Under the pieces are notes generated by a model. The model ran no database searches and was not told where the DNA came from. It was given only the letters and a program-made list of their open reading frames with translations. The translations under genes and the position numbers were made by a program. Below, piece after piece: positions 1 to 12,300 of a stretch of 64,000 nt of DNA. The DNA comes from Atkinsonella hypoxylon (taxonomy: Eukaryota > Ascomycota > Sordariomycetes > Hypocreales > Clavicipitaceae), in the NCBI GenBank assembly GCA_000729835.1, contig JFHB01000107.1, forward strand, positions 38,781 through 102,780. Reading direction: 5' to 3'. The first letter of the stretch is position 1, and every line of letters begins with the position of its first letter.

Positions 1-1344
1 TTTAATAACTAGGAAGTTAAGCAAATCGATTTTATAGGAGCGTTTTTAAATAGCAAGCTAAAAGAAGCTATTTATATAGAAATCCTAGATAGATTCGTTG
101 AATTTGCAGAGCAAGCATCGCTATTAGTAGCTAAGCTACTAAAAAGCTGTAATTATAAGCCCTCTAAAGAGCAAGTAATTAAGCTAGAAAAATCCCTCTA
201 TAGTCTAAAGTAAAGTCCTAGAGAATAGCAGCAAATTCTAACAGAATTACTTCAAAAGCATAGATTTAAACCTCTTATATTAGACCTAGCAGTCTTTTAT
301 AACCTAGCTATATCTACATATATTGCTACTTATGTAGATAACTGTCTTCTAATTAGTCTAAATCTAAGCTATATCAACAAGCTAAAGAAGCTATTATATA
401 AAGCTTATCTAATAGAAGATAGAGGACCAGCAGAATTCTTTCTAGGCGTTTAAATCACCTATAATAGGTCTAAAAGGTCTATTAAAATCTATTAATCTTA
501 ATATATCCTTAAAGCCCTAGAGAGATTCAAAATGCTAGATGCTAAGCCGGCTTCTATCCCTATACAGCTAGGGATTCTAAAGCAACTAGTTACAAAACTC
601 CTCTTAAAATCCAATTATAAGCTTTATTAGAGCATAATAGGCACTATAATGTACCTAATGTTGCTAACTAGGGCTAATATTGCTTTTTCTGTTTAGTGGC
701 TATTAACCTTCCTAGCTAAGCTCTATATAGAGCACCTAAACGCCTCTAAGCACCTCTTAAGGTACTTAAGTAGTACTAGAAGCTTTGCTATTATTTATAA
801 GCGTTCTAGTCTACACCCTATAGGGTCTTCTTCTAAAGCTTCTAATAGTTCTATTAGTTGTAAAGAAGTACTTAAGACCCTCCTTAGTTATTGCAATAGC
901 GATTTTGCTGGTGATAAAACCTCTTCTAAATTAACCTATACTTATCTATATAAGCTAGCTAGTAGACCTATTAGCTAGAAATTAAAGAAAGCTAGTACTA
1001 TTGCTCTTTCCACTTTAGAAGTAGAATCTAATATATTATCTAAAGCTATTAGGGAATTAGAGTAGCTCTACAGCCTTTTTAAGGAGATAAAGCTGCCTTT
1101 AACCCCTCCTATTCCTATTAGGTGTAATAATTAAGGCGCTATAGTTACTGCTTACAACCTAACGTTATATAGTAGAACTAAGCACACCCTTTTAAAGTTT
1201 AACTACATTAGGGAAAAGATTCGTAAAGGTATAGCTAAGGTTAGTTATATTAATATAAATTAGATGCTAGCAGATAGCCTAACTAAGCCTCTTGCTATTT
1301 AAAAGCATTAACAATTTATTAAGTTACTAGAGCTTTCTAGTTAG
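1..1344 (+). pseudogene. Decayed copia polyprotein end (reverse transcriptase and RNase H)
   Basis: The frame opens inside the copia-type reverse transcriptase (RVT_2). The motif with Asp followed by GAFLNSKLKEAIY is at about 25-85, and the catalytic YVDD reads YVDN at 331-342. The copia RNase H follows: SYCNSDFAGDKTSSK near 886-930, ALSTLEVES near 1005-1030, and a C-terminal RTKHTLLKFNYIREK block ending in DSLTKPL near 1300. The stop is at 1342-1344. At least a dozen TAG/TAA codons interrupt it. The TAG at 1063-1065 is TGG (Trp) in two other copies, which shows a G-to-A transition directly. Frame and order match the copia family; the loss of function is certain. Confidence 0.92.
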
Positions 1345-1595
1345 CTTATAAAAGCAACAAAAATACTTAAAAAACTCGAAAAGCAACAAAAAATAGTTAA
1401 AAATCGAAAACAACAAAAAACAATTAACAACAACTAGTTATATTCAACTATAACTACCCTAGAATTACTGGAATTAGTTATGTTATTTAGTTCTATTATT
1501 AGTACTGTATTTCGTTAGTTAATTCTAACTTAGATATCCTTTAAAGGAGCTAAGTTGCTTATAGAACTAGTTACTTCTTACATTTCTAGAGGGAG

Positions 1596-2288
1596 TGTTA
1601 AAAATAAGCTACCCTATATAGCCTATTTTTATGCCTACTAGTTGCTCTATTACGTGACCCTTATTAAGTCTTGTTACGTTAATTTTTAGTAGAGATATCG
1701 CTATTACTAGATGTAAAACATCTAGAATTAACTAAGGCAAAGTTACCTAACCTATAGTTAACTTTAACAGCGATTTTCTCTACAACTAGCAATAGTAGAA
1801 ATTTAAGAAGTATACTATTCAAAAGCTAAGAATTAGGGCTATTTAATAGTATAATTGTTAGATAGAGTTGCTTATAAGGGTTACTTATTATTAATAGAAT
1901 TTGTTAAATTGTGCACGTAGGCATCTTGTTTATATAGCTGTAAGTCGATTTTTTTGTTTTTATATAGTAAATCTTTTTGCGGAAATTATAAAGTGGCCTA
2001 CAAGCCCCTTCTAGCAACTACAGCCCGCCGATATAGTCAGTAGGTCTATAAGGGACTGGAAAGATTCGAGATCCTACCCTTACTGTTCGTTACAGCGCTC
2101 TTAATATAAAGATACCACTATTACAGTTATCTATTGCCTCTACGTGATCTATACTATACACTACAGCTTGATTTAGGCCGCTGCTGCTTCCACTACGTGA
2201 TAATTGCTAGGAGCAATTACAGGTGCTAAATCTAAGAGACCACTACCCTCTTAGATATCTAGTCCTGTAATCCCTATTATTTTCAATA
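1596..2288 (+). repeat. 3' LTR of copia A1
   Basis: The repeat starts TGTTAAAAATAAGC right after a purine tract and ends CTATTATTTTCAATA. The same sequence of about 700 bp recurs, in either orientation, at 8359-9053, 15479-22391 (split), 25523-26217, 29674-30380, 36803-37509 and 54433-55137. The terminal CA has become TA. It contains short stem-loops, for example ATTGCTCCTAGCAAT near its 3' end. Confidence 0.93.
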
Positions 2289-3440
2289 ACTAGAATGTAG
2301 AAACTTACTAACTAAGGTTTTATAGTTAAGTTTACATTAATCCCTCCTTACTCTAGCTAGTCTATCTGCTAAACTATTCTTACCTATAAGTTCTTAAATA
2401 TATATAATTACTATAACACTATTCTTAAGGATGCACTTACTGCTAATTGTATAGAAGAGAAGGTTGCACTCTCTCTTTCTCCTTATTATATAACTTAAGC
2501 TAGTAGCTTTTCTATATTTACTCTCCCTTCTTCTGCAATATATAAAAGCACTACAGCCTCTATTGTTCTAAAGAACAATAAGTTTAACCCTAATAAGTAT
2601 AAGTATATCTCTATAGACATTAACAATAACTTCTTATTCTCTTCTATACCTACTACTACTGCTGCTATTACTATACCCTTATTATTGCTTCTACCTATAC
2701 CTACACCTTATTGTATACTGCTAACCTCTGCTACTATTGCCTCTTTACTGCTGTATAAGGCTTCTTTACTGCTATATATTGTCCCTTTACCTTTATAGAA
2801 TAACCTTAAGGTAATACACTAGAAATATATCTACCTTTAGGTAGAGCTTAAAAGCTTAAACTGCTTATAGCGCTAATTGCTGTTTATATTCCTAAAGCGT
2901 ATAACTTTAACCTAGCTTACTGCTCCTTTAGCTTTCTTCTTCTCTATCTTTCTCTCTCTTAAAACTATACCTTTATGCTTAAGGCATTAAGCTATTTAAG
3001 ATATTATATTCTTGCTTATACCTACTAGAGTAGGGCCTTAATCTAGAGCACTAGTTATATCCTTACCTACTCTAGCCTCTATACCTTCTGCTAATGCTAC
3101 TATCTTAGCTTTAGCTTTTATATTACTTTAGGGACACTATATAGTTCCTTTAGCTTCTATTTTATAACTACTTAAAGAGCAATAGAGCGCCTTTTAGGTA
3201 GTTATACCTCTATACTATAAGCACTAATGCCTCTTTACTACTTATTAAGAAAATTTCTTTTATTTTATTTTATTTTATTTTTTTTTATAGTTATATAGAC
3301 CTCTATAAAGAGAAGTTTATTTTCTTTTATTTTTAGTTAAAGGTAACTAAGTTATTATTAAAGTCTATATAAAATTTTACTATACCTTTACTAAATCTAT
3401 TATTAAATTAAGTGTCTCTTTACTGTAACTTAAATTAGTT
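2289..3440 (-). other. Gypsy G1 region downstream of the chromodomain
   Basis: This corresponds to part of the long stretch between chromodomain and 3' LTR that is complete in G2 (47161-49671). It holds no domain I recognise. Both strands lack TGA over long runs. Read on the plus strand it gives a Ser/Pro/Thr-rich frame around 2550-3200, which may be chance. A T-rich run (TTTTATTTTATT repeats) lies at about 3256-3290. Confidence 0.5.
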
Positions 3441-6400
3441 TAATGCCTCTATATTAAGAAAGTTTTTTAGCAGTTTCTATATAGGCTAAATAAACTCTAC
3501 CTACTTAATAAGCACTTAATAGTGTTTCCTTTAGCTTAAAGCGTTTTTAGCAGCTAGAATTTCCTTTACTCTATATTTCTTAAGGGATAGATTAATATCT
3601 ATTGCAGTTAGCTTAAAACTAGGCCTTAAGTCTACTAGCTGCTAGAAAGGTAAGAGGTTTATTACTGCTTACTTAATAAAGTTAATATAGAAAACTAGGT
3701 AAATTCTTAGTAGAATATCTAACTTTATAGTTAAAGGTATTAGTATATCTATAACTATATACTTTACTATAACCTAATTAAGCTTCTAACTTAAGTAGTT
3801 TATTTTAATATAATAAAGTATTAGCTAAACTAAGTTCTTTACCTTATACTATTCTACTAGCTTATAGCTTCTATTTAACTACTTTTACTGCCTTTACTAA
3901 ATAAAGTTAATTATAGCTTAAGCAATATTTATACCCTTCTATAGCTATTTAAGAAACACTAAAGCTTATCCTTTATATAAAACTTAGAACTCCTCTTTAT
4001 CTATAAGCTTTTAAATAAAGTCTATATTATACCTATATATTGCTTAGTTTAAACTTATACTAGTTACTAAGGAATTTCTATTATTAATAGCTAGCTAATA
4101 TATAGAGAGATATTTAGGCTAGTTAAACTGCAAAAAGGCAACTATAACCTATAGAATTACTTATACTTCTTAATTAACTCTCTTTATTCTACTATTTATC
4201 TATAGGTAATAGAATATAAATAGTAGTTATTTAATTCTAATAAGGCAATAAAGAGTAGTCTAAAAGGTGCTTAATTAATCTAAACTACAGTTAGAGATAA
4301 TTTATTTTAGAAACCTATAAAACTACTACTAATAATGCTTAAACTGCTAGGTATATTTCTCTACCTTTATAGAGGTTATTGCCTTTAACTATATATACTT
4401 TAAAAGTTAATTAGTAATAACTATTAGATAAAAGAGTGCAGCCTAGTTTAGCGCTAGTAAATCTATTATAAAATCTATAGAGATCTATAACTAATACCTA
4501 TCTAGCGCTAGAATAGGTTGTAAGAGGCCTTACTGTAACCTCTTACTCTTTTAGCTACTATAATAGTAGTAGTTTTAGATATACTAAGCAATATCTTAGA
4601 ACAGCTTATTCTAGTAATAGTTATATATTAATGCCTAGAATATAGTATTTTGTTCTAGGTAGCCTAATATTAGCAACTTATATATTCTATATATTAGTAT
4701 AGTAGTTAATAGCTTATACTTAAGGACCTAGAGGTAGCTTTAGTAAACTAGCGCCCTTTATACATTAAGGGTATAGTTTATAATTTATTTTTATATTTTT
4801 GCCTTTAATAGAAACCTTCTCTCTCTCTTCTAGACTATATTTAACCTTATTAGGTATACTAAGTCTTTCTATACTCCTTAGTTCTATAGGCTCTATAAGT
4901 GTTTATCTAGAAACAGCATTATTCTAGCTAGCACCTATAAAGCTGTAGCTAGTTAACTTCTTAGCGTTACTTTACTAGCTGTTTCTACTCTAATATCCTT
5001 TATAACCTTCTTCTCTTCTTTATCTCTATAAAGAGTGCTAAGGCAGCTAATAGAGAGAGGCTAGAGAACCTAGCCTATCTATAGCGTTACTCTATCTTAA
5101 TTTTACTTTTATTATAATAATGCATTTAGTTACTCTACTTATAGCTCTAGGCAGTATTATAGGTAGTAGTTAAAGAGAGAGAGAAGCTCTACCTATTTAG
5201 CTTAACGCTTAAAGATCTCTTATAGAAATATAAAGTATTCTAGATTCTTATAGTCTATAAGGATTATAAAGGGATATACTACTTTTTATAACTTTACTAC
5301 TTAAGCTTTAAGGTAAGATATTATTACTAAAAGTTCTTTATTATAAATAGTATAGTTACATTAAGCTAGAGATAATTTAGCTAAATAGTATACTATAGGC
5401 TGCAGTACGCTAGCTTTATTATATTAGAATAAATAGCTACTAAAGGCCTCTTTTAAGCAATTAGCCTTTACTACTATATTCTTCTTAAGGTTCTACTAGG
5501 CTAAGACTAAGTATAAGGTAAAGGCCTCCTTAAGCCTTATAAATAACCTCTTATATTTCTTTATTTACTAGAATAGAACTTCTTTCTTTATTAAGTTAAC
5601 TAAAGGCTCTATAATATCTAAGAAATTTAATATAAAGTTACAGTAAAAGTTTATAAATCTAAGGAAGCTTTATACCCTTTATAACCTAGTAGAAGCTTAC
5701 TACTTCTAAATAGCTGCAATTTTCTCTAGATCTAGGTATATCTCCCTTTTTACTATAACTATAAAGCTAAGGTATTTAACTTTAGTTATAGTAAAGTAGT
5801 ATTTCTTAAGATCTAAGTGCAGCTTTACTAACTGCAACTTTTCTAGGATTCTCTATACCTTATATATATAGTTTTTCCTAGAACCTCTAGTGTAAATAAG
5901 GATATTATTTAGATAAGTAGGTATATAATCTCTAAGGGCCTCTTTTAGTGCACTATTAATATATTGTTAGAATATAGCTAGAGCCTCTACTAACCTAAAG
6001 GGGTAAACTAGCTATTTAAAGAGGCTAAACTAGGTGTAAAACGCTATAAGGTGCTCCTTACTGTTTACTATTTAGATCTTATAGAAAGCTAACTATATAT
6101 TTAGTTTAGTAAACTAATATACCTCTAATAACAACCTAAGTGTCTCCTTTATTAAGGGAAGTAGATAATAGTTCTATTCTATAATCTTATTAAGGGCTTA
6201 ATAATTAATATAGAATTACTATTCTCTACTTAGCTTTTTAGCTAAAAGAATAAATACTACTGCTAAAAAAAAGCTAGCTTAGATCTATCCTTTATCTATT
6301 AAGTCTATTACCTACCTTTTAATTTCTAATAAATAGTTCTACAGTATATTATATAGTAAAGCTTATAGTAGTAACAGTAAGGAGCTATTTAGCTGTTGTT

Positions 6401-8230
6401 TTAGCCTAATATAGTAATTTAGCCTCTCTTTATACAGTAAAAGGCTTTAGGCCTTCTTTTCTTTAAAAAGATTATAAAAGTCCTTTAATTTAAGTAGTAG
6501 TGTTAGTAGATTAAGGCCTTTTAGGGATATTTATAATAATAATATAGAGATAATTTCTTAAAGGCTTATAGCAATAAAATATATAGCAATCTCTTAGCTT
6601 TTACTCTATTTTATTAGAGCGCTATAAACTGCTGCTAACACTAGCTTTATTAGGTCCTTAACGTCTTAAGCTTTTACTGCTTAAATTATAAGGCCTTTAG
6701 CCTTACTTACTAATAGGCTCTAGCTAGCAGCATTAAGGATAATTCTATTATAGACTAACTATAGGCTCCTAAAGATACAATCTTAGGTTAAGCCTAAGAT
6801 TATATAGGCTACTACTAGAAAGACCTAGCTATTAATATCTACCTATAAGCAAACTAAAGAAGCAATTAAGGCGCTTCTCTAGTAGCTATTATAGAACTAC
6901 TGTTTAACCTCTACTACTGTTTATACTGTTCTTTTATACAGCAATAGAACCTACTTTAGACTAAGGTATTACACTAAACTCTTACTTATTGCAGTAAAGT
7001 AGTTATACCTACTATCTATTTATATATTATAGAACAACAGTTAGTTAAAGAGTATAGAGATAAGAAACAGTAATATATCTATTTTCTTAGTTATCTCTCT
7101 ATATTCTTCTTTTAGCTACCTACTAAGTAAGAGTTATTATATTATTTACGCTACCTTTACCTTTATACTAAGCTTAAGGCTAGAGGTAAGCCTTTTTCTA
7201 ACTTATTAAAGCTCTTCTTCTATATATTATCTATTACTACTGCTTATACACTAGTTAACTTTAGCTTATATTTTACTAGTTGCTATTTACATCCTTAAAT
7301 ATAGTGTTAAAATAACCTACACTAAAGGCATTACCTCTTCTAGCAGCATTTTTTAAGTTTAGCCTTAGATATCTACTTTACTTATAGAGCATCTTTATCT
7401 AGTTATTTTACTCTAGATTTCTTTACGCTCTTTTTCTATCTCTATTAAGTTTCTATAGTATTAACCTTAGTTATCTTAATATTGCTATTCTAGAGCTCTT
7501 TAGAGCTAGAGCTACATTTTAGCTAGTGTTATTCTTTAATGTAATATAACTTAAGGTTTAATGCAATACTATAGTAGCGCTTTACTACCTAAAGGTAGTT
7601 ATAATAGGGAATATCTCTCTTTATACTATAATCTCTTATTTTCTTGTTAAGCGCTGTTTATAACTTAGCTAACTTTACGCTATTATTCTAGTTAGCCCCT
7701 TCTACTAGCGCAATTTTCTCCTTAAAATAAACGTAAAATTCTATAAACTACTTATTATTACTCTATTAAAGCTAATTAAGCTTAATTAGGGCCTAGTTCT
7801 ATTAGTAAGAATCTATAAAGACTAATTCTAAGTAATTAAGAAACCTCTATATATTGTATTCTCTTACTTTACCTACCTTATAATAGGCAGCTACTCTTTA
7901 CTGGACCTTAGGCAATAAGCTTTAGTATAAATAGTACTACTAGTTCTATATTATGCCTATAAAGGCACTATTAGCCTAGAGCTTTTAGGTAATTGCTATT
8001 CGCTAGGCCTAAAAGCTCTATTTATTTCTATTGTAAGGGTTTACTATAGGTAGGGGCTTCTGTTTAGGTTCCTCTAGTTACTAGCCTACTGCAGCTTAAA
8101 GCTGCTCCTCTTTCTGTATACAGTCTATTGTAAAGCGTTACAGTTCCTTTATCTATAGAGATTAGCTCTTAACTAATTCGTAAAGCGCTGTAATTTCCGC
8201 TGCTTCTTAGCTAATTTCTACTGTATTTTC
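3440..8230 (-). pseudogene. Decayed gypsy Gag-Pol with C-terminal chromodomain (G1)
   Basis: Read on the minus strand this is gag (about 8230-7000), protease, reverse transcriptase, RNase H, integrase and a chromodomain. The YLDD catalytic box reads YLNN at 5904-5915. The integrase lies roughly at 4800-3900. The chromodomain, which in this family tethers integration to methylated histone H3, lies at about 3590-3450 and matches the copy at 47035-47155. Stops are TAG/TAA with hardly any TGA, as expected if Gln and Trp codons were converted. Domain limits are approximate because the frame is broken so often. Confidence 0.8.
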
Positions 8231-8358
8231 CCCTACCTCCCTATAGAGGTTAAAAGGGTGCTTAAGCTAACTAGCTAGGCCTTTATTACTATAACTAAAC
8301 AACATTGTTCTCGCTAGTGTTCTATTTGTAGAATAATTATAGTATATAATAGACTAAC

Positions 8359-9053
8359 TATTGAAAATAATAGGGATTACAGGACTAGATATCTAAGAGG
8401 GTAGTGGTCTCTTAGATTTAGCACCTGTAATTGCTCCTAGCAATTATCACGTAGTGGAAGCAGCAGCGGCCTAAATCAAGCTGTAGTGTATAGTACTAGA
8501 TCACGTAGAGGCAATAGATAACTGTAATAGTAGTATCTTTATATTGAGAGCGCTGTAACAAACTTAGTGAGAGTAGAATCTTAAATCTTTCTAGTTCCTT
8601 ATAGACCTACTAACTACATCAGCGGGCTATAGTTGCTAGAAGGGGCTTATAGGCCACTTTATAATTTCCGCAAAAAGATTTACTATATAAAAACAAAAAA
8701 ATCGACTTACGGCTATACAAACGAGATGCCTACGTGCACAATTTAACAAATTCCACTAATAACAAGCAACCCTTATAAGCAACCCTATCTAATAATTATA
8801 CCATTAAATAGCCCTAATTCTTAGCTTTTGAATAGTATACTTCTTAAATTTCTACTATTGCTAGTTGTAGAGAAAATCGCAGTTAAAGTTGACTATAGGT
8901 TAGGCAACTTTGCCTTAGTTAAATCTAGATGTTTGCATCTAGTAATAACGATATCTCTACTAAAAATTAACGTAACAAGACCTAATAAGGGTCACGTAAT
9001 AGAGCAACTAGTAGGCATAAAAATAGGCTATATAGGGTAGCTTATTTTTAACA
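8359..9053 (-). repeat. 3' LTR of copia A2
   Basis: In plus-strand order it runs from TATTGAAAATAATAGG to TATTTTTAACA. The complement of the polypurine tract (CTCCCTCTAGAAA) follows at 9054, which fixes this as the 3' LTR of a minus-strand element. The bases before it (CTAAC, 8354-8358) are one half of the target duplication. A short open stretch at 8828-9040 lies inside this LTR and is not a gene. Confidence 0.92.
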
Positions 9054-9303
9054 CTCCCTCTAGAAATGTGAGAAGTAACTAGTTCTATAAGCAACTTAGC
9101 TCCTTTAAAGGATATCTAAGTTAAAATCAACTAACGAAATACAGTACTAATAACAGAACTAAATAACATAACTAATTCTAGCAATTCCAGGGTAGTTATA
9201 GTTAAATATAACTAGTTGTTGTTAATTGTTTTTGTTGTTTTCGATTTTTAACTGTTTTTTGTTACTTTTTAAGTTTTTTAAGTGTTTTTATTGCTTTTAT
9301 AAG

Positions 9304-12300
9304 CTAACTAGAAAGCTCTAGTAACTTAATGAATTGTTAATGCTTTTAAATAGCAAGAGGCTTAGTTAGGCTATCTGCTAGCATCTAATTTATATTAATA
9401 TAACTAACCTTAGCTATACCTTTATAAATCTTTTCCCTAATATAGTTAAACTTCAAAAGGGTGTACTTAGTTCTACTATATAACGTTAGGTTGTAAGCAG
9501 TAACTATAGCGCCTTAATTATTACACCTAATAGGAATAGAAGGGGTTAAATGCAGCTTTATCTCCTTAAAAAGGCTGTAGAGCCACTCTAATTCCCTAAT
9601 AGCTTTAGATAATGCATTAGATTCTGCTTCTAAAGTGGAAAGAGCAATAGTACTAGCTTTCTTCGATTTCTAGCTAATAGGTCCACTAGCTAGCTTATAT
9701 AGATAAGTATAGGTTGATTTAGAAGAGGTTTTATTACCAGCAAAATCGCTATTGCAATAACTAAGGAGGGTCTTAAGTACTTCTTTACAACTAATAGAAC
9801 TATTAGAAGCTTTAGAAGAAGACCCTATAGGGTGTAGACTAGAACGCTTATAAATAATAGCAAAGCTTCTAGTACTACTTAAGTACCTTAGGAGGTGCTT
9901 AGAGGCGTTTAGGTGCTCTATATAGGGCTTAGCTAGGAAGGTTGATAGCCACTGAACAGAAAAAGCAATATTAGCCCTAGTTAGCAACATAAGGTACATT
10001 ATAGTGCCTATTATGCTCTAATAAAGCTTATAATCGAATTTTAAGAGAAGTTTTGTAACTAGTTGCTTTAGAATTCCCAGCTGTATAGGGATAGAAGCTA
10101 GCTTAGCATCTAGCATTTTGAATCTTTCTAGGGCTTTAAGGATATATTAAGATTAGTGGATTTTAATAGACCTTTTAGACCTATTACGGGTAATTTATAC
10201 ACCTAGAAAGAATTCTACTGGTCCTCTATCTTCTATTAGATAAGCTTTATGTAATAGCTTCTTTAGCTTGTTAATATAGCTTAGATTTAGACCAATTAGA
10301 AGACAGTTATCTACGTAAGTAGCAATATACGTAGATGTAGCTGGGTTATAAAAGACTGCTGGGTCTAATATAAGAGGTTTAAATCTATGCTTTTAAAGTA
10401 ATTCTGTTAGAATTTACTGCTATTCTCTAGGACTTTGCTTTAGACTATAGAGGGATTTTTCTAGCTTAATTACTTGCTCTTTAGAGGGCTTGTAATTACA
10501 GCTTTTTAGTAGCTTAGCTACTAATAGCGTTGCTTCTACAAATTCAACGAATCTATCTAGGATTTCTATATAAATAGCTTCTTTTAGCTTGCTATTTAAA
10601 AACGCTTCTATAAAATCGATTTACTTAACTTCCTAGTTATTAAAAGCTGCAAGAGCTAATAATATACGCTAGCTAGAAGGAATACTAGTTGCAGCAAAGG
10701 TCTCTAGATAGTCTTAACCTTCTATTTGCATAAATCCCTTAGCAACAAGGCGGGCCTTATATTTAATAGGATTATTTTCTTTATCCTTTTTAAGCCTATA
10801 AACAAGCCTATTCTTTAGAACTCTTCGGCCCTTAGGTACTTAGTCTTTCCCTATAAATTTAAAGGTTCCAGCAGCTAATAGCTGCTTAAATTCGCTATAG
10901 GTAGCTTCTATCTAATGCTGCTTAGCAGAGCTTTTTAGGGCTTGCTTCTACGTGTTAGGAAGTTTATCCTTATTACTATTAGAAGTAATAGCTGCTTTAG
11001 TCCTTGCCTTAAAGCATAGATCCTTAATTAAGGAAAATATGTCTATCTAAATCTATAGCATCAGCATTAGCTTCAGCTTCTATAGTAGCTTCTATAGGTG
11101 TTTCTATAGGTATAGGGGCTTTAGGGGCCTCTATAGCTTCTATAGGGTTGCTTAGTAGAAGAGCTTAATCTACAGGTTCTAGTGGATAATTTGGCACATC
11201 TAGATAACTAGGATAAGGATACTTAGGAGTATAATTATCTACTAATTGCTGCTGGTTATCGATTTCTCTCTCTAAAGGATTATCTACTATAGAACCAATA
11301 GGAACCTTAGGGATGCCCTATAAAATAGGACCTATTCCTTCTATAATTTTAATAAAGCTAGTCTTTATAACAGCTCGTTTAGAGGGGATATATATTAAAT
11401 ATACATTAGAACCTAGTGTAGCTAAAAGTCTACTAGAAATAGTTCTTTTAGCTAGCTTCTGCAACCTAGATTGTTGTTCTAAAGGAATTAGAACTTTGCA
11501 ATAGAAGCCTATAGCCCTTATTTTAGTAAAATTAGGCTTATAGGTCTTAGAAGGCTCTAAATCAACTAGATATAGCTGTTTAGGACTTAGTAGTTTAGTA
11601 CTATTTGCAGTAGTATTAACTAAATCCACTATAGCAGGAAGGATGTAAGACTATAGATATAGAGGTAATTGTAACCACTGTAGGGTAGCACGCAAACGGT
11701 CTAGAAGTACCCTTATAGCTCTCTTTATTAGCCTATTCTGTTTGTAAATATAGGGGCAAGAGGTGCTAAAGCAAATACCCTTAGAAGATAGCTAAGCTTG
11801 CAACTTAGTATTGATTTCTATACTACTATCAAAATAAAGGTGTTTAGGGTAGCAGTTATACTGGTTTTTTAATTCCTTAAAGAAGCCTTTAATACAGCTA
11901 TAGAGAGTAGAACCCTCTTTATTAGCTAGATTAAAAGACCACTTATACTGTAATTTTCTATTAATTAAAAAAAGAACTAGAGGCCTCTTATTGTGCAGTA
12001 TAGGCTCTATTTTAACAGTATCTCCCTCTATAATATCTAAACATCTAGGGGGGTCAGGAATAGCATACTTGCTAGGTCTTCTAACAGCTTTAGCCTGATT
12101 GCAAGCTAGGCAGTTAAAATCCTTTTCCTTAATTTTCGAAAAATCAGGGATTTCTTTAGTAATAGAAGCAGTCTTCTTTAGTAAAGGGAGTCCTATATGC
12201 CCTAATCTAATATGCTAAGTAGCAGTTAATTCTAGGAGCTTCTTATAGGAAGAAGAAGTAGTAATAGGAGAATTACTACTAGAATTATCATTAAAGCTAG

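Larger units (their letters stand above)
1..2288 (+). mobile_element. Copia A1, 3' portion, truncated by the window edge
   Basis: This is the 3' part of a Ty1/copia retrotransposon of family A: reverse transcriptase, RNase H, a polypurine tract (about 1585-1595) and the 3' LTR. The rest lies left of the window. It is co-linear with the complete minus-strand copy at 29674-37509. The bases after the LTR (ACTAG, 2289-2293) belong to a minus-strand gypsy element that ends abruptly here, so A1 was inserted into that gypsy. The sequence is full of TpA and in-frame TAG/TAA from C-to-T and G-to-A change, so it is dead. Confidence 0.93.
2289..8358 (-). mobile_element. Gypsy G1 (chromodomain type), body
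   Basis: This minus-strand Ty3/gypsy copy is co-linear with the complete plus-strand copy at 41938-50015. Its left end is cut by copia A1 at 2288/2289, so its 3' LTR lies outside the window. At the right, the first bases of its 5' LTR (to 8358) are followed by an inserted A-family composite, and the LTR resumes at 26218-26531. The host layer at 26532 is the H element, so G1 is nested in H. Everything is heavily transition-mutated. Confidence 0.88.

Noticed and set aside
8828..9040. Short plus-strand gene
   Set aside because: It lies within a copia LTR and is not kept open in the other LTR copies.
9670..9999. Independent gene of about 109 codons
   Set aside because: It is the still-open RNase H segment of the copia A2 polyprotein.
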